In this document: positions 1 to 5,028 of the stretch, one piece after another
Layout: each line of letters begins with the position of its first letter
Numbering within the stretch: position 1 is the first letter of the stretch
Translations under genes and position numbers: made by a program
Notes under the pieces: model-generated
Databases searched by the model: none
What the model saw: the letters and a program-made list of their open reading frames with translations, nothing else
What the model was told of the DNA's origin: nothing
Origin: Chlorobiota bacterium
GTDB taxonomy: Bacteria > Bacteroidota > Bacteroidia > Bacteroidales > JAADGE01
Assembly: GCA_030592825.1 (NCBI GenBank)
Contig: JAUVIG010000290.1
Span: 1-5,286, forward strand
DNA length: 5,286 bases
Direction of reading: 5' to 3'

Positions 1-1089
1 AAAGTAATTGAAGGATATGTTCGCCCCTCAATACTCTCAACTGATATGAAAGTACACGGGCAGGCTGTAACAACACCGCAAGGCAGTTTATGGAGTAATC
101 CTGAAGGTGATAAATCATCTGAAGTAAATAAGCAACAGAACTTACAAAACCGGATACAACAACCAACCGATTCCGGTTTCAGTTACCAAATGGTGAAAGA
201 TGCAACAAGTAAAAGTCTTGCCGCTCAATTTCCCGCTTTGTTATTTCCTGGGTTTTTGAAAAAAATTCAAAATAAAAATATAAGCGGAAAATTGCTTCCT
301 CTTGTAGCTTTATATCAAGAAAAACCTGTTGCATTAACAGTTACGGAATTGAGAACTGATAAAACAGCTGAACTGCATTCTGTTTTTGTATCAGAAAAAT
401 TCAGAAAAAAAGGGATAGCTTCCGAAATGTTAAATCTGAATGATAAATTGCTTAAAAATAACAAAATACAATATATTGATGTTTCTTGGGTTGATGCTTT
501 GCAACAAGCCGAAGTCTTTGAAAAATTACTTAAAAAAGGGAATTGGCTTCCGCAACAGCGAACGGCATTAAATATTAAATTAAATATTAATATTGCATTG
601 AAAGCACAATGGGTAGCTGATGTACTGAAAGCTGATGAAAATAATACTGAAATTATCGATTGGGCAGAAATTACTGATAATGATAAACAAGAAATACGTT
701 TAATACAAAAACAAGACGGATTTCCTGCATATCTTACACCCTTTCAAATGCCTGAAATTTTAGATTCAAAAATAAGCAAAGCTTTGCGAATTAACGGAAA
801 AATTGCAGGTTGGTGTATTCTGCACAATATAAAATCAGATACTGCACAATGCAGTACTTTATTTATAAAGACCGAATACAGAAGTAAATATTTAAGTATG
901 AAGCTTTTAGCAAGTTCCGGTAAAGAAATGCAAAATGAAAATATAAGTTTCGGTATTTATCAGCTACAATATCAAGACCGAAATCTGACTGAATATCTGA
1001 ACAATTTATTTGCCGAAAATAATGCTGTTGTAAGAAGATACCACACTCTTGCATCTCGAAAATACTATACAGAAACTTATGGTAAATGA
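1..1089 (+). CDS. Tandem GNAT-domain acetyltransferase-like protein, 5'-truncated by window edge
   Basis: This gives 362 codons with no stop back to base 1. An ATG lies at 46, but nothing like a ribosome site precedes it and the frame is open upstream, so the gene probably begins outside the window. Residues are numbered from base 1. A GNAT-like domain spans about 62-195: strands around LPLVALYQ and AELHSVFV lead into motif A at 128-144 (VFVSEKFRKKGIASEML), whose R135-K-K-G138-I-A140 fits the acetyl-CoA pyrophosphate loop R/QxxGxG/A. A motif-B-like segment follows (VFEKLLKKGNW, about 172-182). A second GNAT-like half (about 220-360) has LRINGKIAGW and a motif-A counterpart at 287-303 (LFIKTEYRSKYLSMKLL) in which the glycine pattern is lost, so it probably does not bind CoA in the usual way. 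Residues 1-60 look like the end of another domain plus a Gln/Asn-rich linker; I do not recognise it. The acyl acceptor cannot be inferred. GNAT fold is well supported, substrate unknown. Confidence 0.75.
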   Translation, partial: KVIEGYVRPSILSTDMKVHGQAVTTPQGSLWSNPEGDKSSEVNKQQNLQNRIQQPTDSGFSYQMVKDATSKSLAAQFPALLFPGFLKKIQNKNISGKLLPLVALYQEKPVALTVTELRTDKTAELHSVFVSEKFRKKGIASEMLNLNDKLLKNNKIQYIDVSWVDALQQAEVFEKLLKKGNWLPQQRTALNIKLNINIALKAQWVADVLKADENNTEIIDWAEITDNDKQEIRLIQKQDGFPAYLTPFQMPEILDSKISKALRINGKIAGWCILHNIKSDTAQCSTLFIKTEYRSKYLSMKLLASSGKEMQNENISFGIYQLQYQDRNLTEYLNNLFAENNAVVRRYHTLASRKYYTETYGK

Positions 1090-1211
1090 TATAATAATTA
1101 GAATTATCCAAAAAGTCTTGAATACATCCGTAGGATTTTTTGACCTCATAAACAAAGCAGTTTAGTCCTTTTTTGAAAATTTAACGAACTGTTATTATTG
1201 GCATAAATTAT

Positions 1212-1243
1212 AAAAGCCGAGCAGAAATGTTTGGCTTTTCTTC
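1212..1243 (+). terminator. Intrinsic terminator hairpin with GAAA tetraloop
   Basis: AAAAGCCGAGCA (1212-1223) pairs with TGTTTGGCTTTT (1228-1239) as a 12-bp stem with two G-U pairs, closed by a GAAA loop of GNRA type and followed by a T-rich tract. It lies about 120 bases past the stop of the acetyltransferase-like gene, the only visible gene it could end. The hairpin after the 1755-4115 gene has almost the same sequence. Confidence 0.7.
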
Positions 1244-1346
1244 TTTGACTGTCAATTGAAATCAGGCATTCTATCCCGCATTATTTATGCGATTAGCTTT
1301 GTGTAGATGCGAGGCGTCGAAACCCGAAGACATATCTTTTATATTT

Positions 1347-1367
1347 TTTATAACCAAAGGTTATAAA
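1347..1367. repeat. Perfect 9-bp inverted repeat
   Basis: TTTATAACC and GGTTATAAA are separated by AAA. On DNA this is a compact dyad that could be an operator; as RNA it is a 9-bp hairpin with a three-base loop. It lacks a T tract, so it is not a standard terminator. Confidence 0.6.
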
Positions 1368-1394
1368 GAGAGAAGTTCAAGGGTTTTGCAACAT

Positions 1395-1418
1395 TCTTTC
1401 CCTTACTTTTGGGAAAGA
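1395..1418. repeat. 8-bp inverted repeat hairpin
   Basis: TCTTTCCC (1395-1402) and GGGAAAGA (1411-1418) flank an eight-base loop, TTACTTTT. It has strong C/G pairing for such an AT-rich background and no T tract after it. It lies inside the candidate element at 1264-1583. Confidence 0.55.
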
Positions 1419-1631
1419 CCTGCACAAAGATAATTGCAAGCGACACCCAACCTTTAGCTCACGAGCCAAAGCGAGTAAATTTGAGGATGTAGTTTTATTG
1501 TACATTTACACATAACACATTAACAAACAGAAGGTTAACGATATTATGATATTAAAGCGATGAATAATGCGGATTATTTGCCTTTTTTTCAGAGAAATAC
1601 GTATATCCGGCAAATTAACATTTTAAAAAAG

Positions 1632-1662
1632 TTGTATTAATTACTTAAATTTTGTATATTTA
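1632..1662 (+). promoter_or_regulatory. Candidate Bacteroidota-type promoter for the 1755 gene
   Basis: A TTG (1632-1634) is followed 20 bases later by TATATTTA (1655-1662), one mismatch from the Bacteroidota -7 box TAnnTTTG; the known -33 element is TTG with a spacer of about 19. The context TTTTGTATATTT resembles TTTTGTATCTTT ahead of the downstream paralogue. A start near 1668 would give a 5' UTR of about 85 bases. AT-richness makes chance matches possible. Confidence 0.45.
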
Positions 1663-1698
1663 GAAATTCAATTATAAATAAACCAAATTTATTCAGTA

Positions 1699-1735
1699 AA
1701 AGGAGCAAGCCGAAAATCCTAAAAAAAGAGTAAGC
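1699..1735 (+). promoter_or_regulatory. Conserved 5' UTR element, copy 1
   Basis: AAAGGAGCAAGC, CGAAAATCCT, an A run and GAGTAAGC are repeated almost base for base at 4693-4728, in both cases ending about 20 bases before the ATG. It contains a direct repeat, GAGCAAGC (1703-1710) and GAGTAAGC (1728-1735). It also has a Shine-Dalgarno-like AGGAG that lies about 50 bases from the ATG, too far to place a ribosome there, and a TCCT (1717-1720) that could pair with AGGA. The sequences on either side differ much more between copies, so this looks like a conserved transcript-level or DNA-level signal; its role is unknown. Confidence 0.55.
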
Positions 1736-2036
1736 AAAATTAAACATCATTATTATGAAGAAAAATTACTTATTTATTCCTGAAGCAAAAAGTTGGAATT
1801 CTCTTATACGAAAGTTTCTTAATTTGCACAAAAGAATCAAAAAAAGAAACTTCAGTTCCGAACAGCAACTGATTAACATGTCAGGCAAATTACAAAGCAT
1901 TTATAAACGGCTTGAAAGAATGCAGTACAGGGTAGGAATAAAACTTGCCGGTTCGGCACTTGCTCTTATGTTAATATCCGCAACAAGTTTTTCGCAAGAC
2001 TTTACATCGCTTGGTAATCTTACTTTTACAGAAGAT
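1699..2036 (+). repeat. Upstream copy of a duplicated block: 5' UTR element plus N-terminal leader
   Basis: This segment is repeated at 4693-5028. It covers the 5' UTR element, the 57-residue basic extension, the signal peptide and the first residues after it (to NLTFTED). In the first 81 residues, 74 are identical, with one residue missing from the downstream copy. Similarity drops sharply upstream of the block; downstream it falls to the level of the general repeat family. Confidence 0.8.
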
Positions 2037-4115
2037 ATTTCGGTAACAAATATACCGACACCAACCTATGCCGATATTGATGGTGACAGCGATCTTGATA
2101 TGTATGTAGGATATCATTCCGGATATATTCAAGTTTTTACAAATGACGGAAGCGGTTTGTTTTCCGCAGCCGGTAATTTGCAAGCTGACGGATCCGATAT
2201 TGATATAGGTAATCAATCTGCACCCACCTTTGCAGATATTGACGGTGACAGTGATTTGGATTTATATGTCGGTGATTATAACGGAAACATTAGCGTTTTT
2301 ATAAATGACGGAACGGGAACTTATACTGCAACAGCTGATTTGCAAGCTGACGGGACTGATATTGATATAGGTTATTATTCATCACCTGTCTTTGCAGATA
2401 TTGACGATGACGGTGATCTTGATTTATATGTAGGTGATAAATATGGATACATTAGAGTTTATACGAATAACGGAACAGGAATTTTTTCTGAAGCCGGTAA
2501 TTTACAAGCTGACGGAACTGATATTAATGTAGGTGATTACTCAGCACCTGTATTTGAAGATATAGATAATGATAGCGACCTTGATTTATATATAGGTAAT
2601 TTTTACGGAGTAATTCAAATTTTCACAAATGACGGAGCAGGAGTATTTTCTGCAGCCGGTAATTTGCAAGCCGACGGATCCGATATTAATGTAGGTTATA
2701 ATGCTAATCCTGTATTTGCAGATATTGACGGCGACAGTGATCTTGATTTATATGTAGGTGAAAATTACGGAAGTATTAAAGTTTTTACAAATGACGGAAC
2801 AGGGAGTTTTTATGCAGCCGGAAATATGCAAATGGTTGTAGGAGATATTGATGTAGGTGAATATTCAGCCCCTGTCTTTGAAGATATTGACGAGGACGGT
2901 GATCTTGATTTATACACAGGAGAATTTTACGGAGCGATTAAAGTGTTTACAAATAACGGGAACAATAGTTTTTCTGTGGCAGCTGATTTGCAAGCAGACG
3001 GAGTCGATATTAATGTAGGTAATTTTGCTGCACCTGTCTTTGCCAATATTGATGGTGACAGTGACCTTGACTTATACGTAGGAGAAGGGAATGGGACGGT
3101 TAAAGTTTTCACGAATGACGGAACAGGTACATTCTCTACGGCAGGTAATTTCCAAGCCGACGGAAGTGATATTAATGTAGGTTGGTATTCAGCACCTGCA
3201 TTTGCCGATATTGACGGCGACAGTGATTTGGATTTATATGTTGGGGAATTATACGGAGCAATTAAAGTCTTTACAAATGACGGAACCGGAACTTTTAATG
3301 CAGCACCGGATTTACAAGCTGACGGAGCCGATATTGATGTAAGTTATATTCCGAAACCTGTATTTGCAGATATTGACGGTGACAGTGATCTTGATTTATA
3401 TGTAGGTGAATATTACGGATACATTCAAGTTTTCATAAATGACGGAACAGGCATTTTTTCCGCAGCCGGTAATTTACAAGCTGACGGAACAGATATTTTT
3501 GAAAGTTGGGCTGCACCTGCATTTGCAAACCTTGACGGTTGCACAATAAATCTTTTTGTCGGAAATGAGGAAGGTTCTATTGCGGTGTATGAGGGTACTG
3601 ATATTGAAAATCCGACAATAACATGTTTAGGAAATCAAGAAGTTGATGCTGATGACACAAATACTTATATTGTTGTGGGAACAGAATTTGATCCGACAGA
3701 AGTTGATGATAATTGCGGTGTTGCAAGTGTAGTAAATGATTTTAACAGTTTGGAAACATTAGACGGTGCAGCAATACCCGAAGGAACAACAACAATAGTT
3801 TGGACAGTTTTTGATGATGCCGGAAACGAAGAAACTTGCAGTTTTGATATACTTGTAAATGAGTATGTAAGTATAGATGAATTATCAAAAAGCGGAATTT
3901 CGATTTATCCGAATCCGTCAAGCGGAATATTTACAATTGAAACTTCAGACGCTTACAATGTGGCAGTTATTGATATAACCGGAAAGATTGTAAATGAATT
4001 CATAGTCAATAATACAAATGAAACTATTGATTTAAGGAATCAACCAAACGGTGTTTATTTTGTAAAATTCAATAATGATAAAACTGTAAAAACAGTGAAG
4101 ATTATTATTGAATAA
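1755..4115 (+). CDS. Secreted FG-GAP/VCBS-repeat protein with HYR domain and T9SS sorting domain
   Basis: A 786-residue protein. Residues 1-57 are a basic extension (IRKFLNLHKRIKK, KLQSIYKRLERMQYR) ahead of a signal peptide core at 61-80 (IKLAGSALALMLISATSFS), with cleavage probable beside Q81. A half repeat (83-105) precedes nine 54-residue FG-GAP/VCBS repeats (106-590), each with an acidic calcium-type loop such as DIDGDSDLDLYVG, then NDGTGTF and LQADGTDI. A final half repeat (591-613) has lost the acidic ligands (ANLDGCTINL). A HYR domain spans about 616-703 (C624, C654, C695; IVWTVFDDAGN). Residues 713-786 are a type A T9SS sorting domain (ISIYPNPSSGIFTIE to the terminal VKIIIE), marking export and surface attachment or release. 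No catalytic domain is seen, so a binding or adhesive role is the likely inference. The start at 1755 is preferred because an in-frame stop lies at 1731 and the extension is conserved in the paralogue; M56 (1920) would give an ordinary 25-residue signal peptide. A terminator follows at 4142. Confidence 0.9.
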   Translation: MKKNYLFIPEAKSWNSLIRKFLNLHKRIKKRNFSSEQQLINMSGKLQSIYKRLERMQYRVGIKLAGSALALMLISATSFSQDFTSLGNLTFTEDISVTNIPTPTYADIDGDSDLDMYVGYHSGYIQVFTNDGSGLFSAAGNLQADGSDIDIGNQSAPTFADIDGDSDLDLYVGDYNGNISVFINDGTGTYTATADLQADGTDIDIGYYSSPVFADIDDDGDLDLYVGDKYGYIRVYTNNGTGIFSEAGNLQADGTDINVGDYSAPVFEDIDNDSDLDLYIGNFYGVIQIFTNDGAGVFSAAGNLQADGSDINVGYNANPVFADIDGDSDLDLYVGENYGSIKVFTNDGTGSFYAAGNMQMVVGDIDVGEYSAPVFEDIDEDGDLDLYTGEFYGAIKVFTNNGNNSFSVAADLQADGVDINVGNFAAPVFANIDGDSDLDLYVGEGNGTVKVFTNDGTGTFSTAGNFQADGSDINVGWYSAPAFADIDGDSDLDLYVGELYGAIKVFTNDGTGTFNAAPDLQADGADIDVSYIPKPVFADIDGDSDLDLYVGEYYGYIQVFINDGTGIFSAAGNLQADGTDIFESWAAPAFANLDGCTINLFVGNEEGSIAVYEGTDIENPTITCLGNQEVDADDTNTYIVVGTEFDPTEVDDNCGVASVVNDFNSLETLDGAAIPEGTTTIVWTVFDDAGNEETCSFDILVNEYVSIDELSKSGISIYPNPSSGIFTIETSDAYNVAVIDITGKIVNEFIVNNTNETIDLRNQPNGVYFVKFNNDKTVKTVKIIIE
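2070..3524 (+). repeat. Nine in-frame tandem repeats of 162 bp (54 residues)
   Basis: Units start at 2070, 2232, 2394, 2556, 2718, 2880, 3042, 3204 and 3366. The first eight are exactly 162 bp and the ninth is 159 bp. Partial units flank the array at 2001-2069 and 3525-3593. Framework positions (DIDGDSDLDLYVG, VFTNDGTG, LQADG) are kept with many silent changes (GAT/GAC, GGT/GGC, CTT/TTG), so copies are old enough to have drifted at third positions. Unit residues 15-17, 19, 21 and 48-51 vary most. Unit 5 has MQMVVGD where the others have LQADGTD or similar. Each unit corresponds to one FG-GAP/VCBS propeller-blade repeat. Confidence 0.92.
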
Positions 4116-4141
4116 ATATTTTTTATAACACAGTAAACCGG

Positions 4142-4172
4142 AAAAGCCGAGCAGTGATGCTTGGCTTTTTTT
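4142..4172 (+). terminator. Intrinsic terminator hairpin with GTGA tetraloop
   Basis: AAAAGCCGAGCA (4142-4153) pairs with TGCTTGGCTTTT (4158-4169) as a 12-bp stem with one G-U pair, a GTGA loop (GNRA type) and a run of seven T from 4166. It sits 27 bases past the stop of the 1755-4115 gene. It matches the hairpin at 1212 with a G-U to G-C change in the stem and a GAAA to GTGA change in the loop, both keeping the fold. Confidence 0.85.
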
Positions 4173-4404
4173 ATTTAAAACTTTTTATAACGACGAAAAT
4201 AAGTAAAAGAACAAGTAAAAATGTAAAGGTTATTTCTTAACAAGCACTAAGCTAATTGGTATCTGTAAAGTTATCTGACGAATAGATTTGCAAATTGCCG
4301 GAAGATTAAATGTCTGACTGCGTGGAATTTAACAAAGTCGTTTGATGTCTGATTTTGTTAACTTTATTGACACACACTGATTATGAAGAAACTGACAATT
4401 TTCG
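4173..4404. other. Non-coding spacer with one 8-bp inverted repeat
   Basis: No ORF or RNA gene is apparent. TTAACAAA (4329-4336) and TTTGTTAA (4354-4361) form an inverted repeat with a 17-base spacer. ATGTCTGA occurs at 4310-4317 and again at 4345-4352. Both lie 45-95 bases ahead of the promoter candidate at 4405 and could be regulator sites, but there is no second copy ahead of the 1755 gene to support this. Confidence 0.3.
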
Positions 4405-4434
4405 TTTCAATACCGTAAAATTTTTGTATCTTTG
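4405..4434 (+). promoter_or_regulatory. Bacteroidota-type promoter candidate for the 4750 gene
   Basis: TATCTTTG (4427-4434) matches the TAnnTTTG -7 box in full. TTTC (4405-4408) is at the right distance for a weak -33 element (spacer 18). The flank TTTTGTATCTTT resembles the promoter candidate before the 1755 gene. A start near 4441 would leave a long 5' UTR of about 310 bases that includes the palindromic repeat at 4551-4630 and the conserved element at 4693-4728. Confidence 0.5.
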
Positions 4435-4550
4435 ATACTTACTCTATTTTCAGTATAAGAGAAGTTCTGTCTGTATCGCAGAATATTAGTGCATTTCTTT
4501 GAAAACAAGACAAGCTGTGATTTAAAAACATTGAATCATAGACGCTTAAA

Positions 4551-4630
4551 ACAGATTGAATTAGATTGAAACAGATTTACAAAAAACATACTACAGTTTC
4601 ATCAATCTGTAATCATATAATTCAATCTGT
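4551..4630. repeat. Imperfect palindromic repeat in the upstream region of the 4750 gene
   Basis: ACAGATTGAATT (4551-4562) and AATTCAATCTGT (4619-4630) form a perfect 12-bp outer stem. Directly inside, AGATTG (4563-4568) can pair with CAATCT (4603-4608) and AAAC with GTTT (4596-4599), leaving bulges; alternatively ACAGATT (4571-4577) pairs with AATCTGT (4604-4610). The arms are built from repeated AGATTGAA/ACAGATT words. This looks like an eroded copy of the interspersed palindromic repeats seen in some bacterial genomes; that assignment is inference. The 1755 gene has no counterpart. Confidence 0.6.
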
Positions 4631-4692
4631 ATTAAATCCGGTTTTAGAGATTAAACTTTGACGGAAAACAAAATTTCATAAGATAACAGAAT

Positions 4693-4728
4693 AAAGGAGT
4701 AAGCCGAAAATCCTAAAAAAGAGTAAGC
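4693..4728 (+). promoter_or_regulatory. Conserved 5' UTR element, copy 2
   Basis: AAAGGAGTAAGC, CGAAAATCCT, an A run and GAGTAAGC match the element at 1699-1735 with one base change and one fewer A. The direct repeat is perfect here: GAGTAAGC at 4697-4704 and 4721-4728. AGGAG is again about 50 bases before the ATG, and TCCT (4711-4714) could pair with AGGA (4695-4698). Confidence 0.55.
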
Positions 4729-5028
4729 ATAATTTAAAACTTATTAAGTATGAAAAAGAAGTACTTATTCATTCCTGAAGCAAAAAGTTGGAACTCTCTT
4801 ATACGAAAGTTTCTTAATTTGCATAAACGAATAAAAAAAGGAAACTCATCCGAACAACAAACGCTTCGGATGTCAGGCAAATTACAAAGCATTTATAAAC
4901 GGCTTGAAAAAATGCAGTATCGGGTAGGAATAAAGCTTGCCGGTTCGGCACTTGCTCTTATGTTAATTTCTGCAACAAGTTTTTCGCAAGATTTCAGTTC
5001 AATTGGTAATCTTACTTTTACAGAGGAT
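4693..5028 (+). repeat. Downstream copy of the duplicated 5' UTR and leader block
   Basis: This is the second copy of the block at 1699-2036. The leader codons differ from the first copy mainly at silent positions (for example TTT/TTC, AAT/AAC, CAC/CAT, AGA/CGA, CAG/CAA). Most amino-acid changes and the single-codon gap fall in a short stretch around residues 31-41. Confidence 0.8.

Larger units (their letters stand above)
1264..1583. repeat. Candidate non-coding element bounded by imperfect inverted repeats
   Basis: The left end (1264-1288) reads AGGCA, a variable stretch, then CCGCATTATTTAT. The reverse complement of the right end (1583-1560) reads AGGCA, a variable stretch, then CCGCATTATTCAT. 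With one gap, about 19 of 25 positions match. The interior carries two strong hairpins (1347-1367 and 1395-1418) and patches richer in G+C than the flanks (about 1300-1330 and 1440-1480). No convincing ORF is present: the longest visible open stretch (1367-1492) has no start near its head, and an ATG at 1307 gives only 19 codons. No clear target-site duplication is seen. It could be a non-autonomous mobile element, a genome-wide intergenic repeat, or a structured RNA. The ends rest on this one comparison. Confidence 0.35.

Noticed and set aside
863..1111. Minus-strand ORF of 82 codons
   Set aside because: It lies mostly opposite the GNAT-domain gene, has no recognisable domain, and its composition (Tyr, Phe and Cys rich) is that of an antisense shadow.
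1110..1145. Possible extra terminator (CAAAAA ... TTTTTTG around ATCCGTAGGAT)
   Set aside because: Pairing is weak and interrupted, with only a 4-bp inner stem; the hairpin at 1212 is far better.
1307..1366. Short ATG-started ORF of 19 codons
   Set aside because: It has no ribosome site and runs through the hairpin at 1347-1367; too short to support without homologues.
1367..1492. Open stretch of about 41 codons following an in-frame stop
   Set aside because: It has no start codon near its head and spans the hairpin at 1395-1418; more likely part of a non-coding element.
1971..2216. Minus-strand ORF of 81 codons
   Set aside because: It lies opposite the leader and first repeat of the 1755 gene, whose frame is clearly the coding one.
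2927..3112. Minus-strand ORF of 61 codons
   Set aside because: It is antisense to the repeat array, and its sequence simply mirrors the repeat period.
2070..3524. CRISPR-like regular repetition
   Set aside because: The repeats are 162 bp, in frame, without unique spacers, and encode protein repeats.
4465..4483. Small hairpin TTCTG ... CAGAA
   Set aside because: A 5-bp stem with a nine-base loop is expected by chance in this region.
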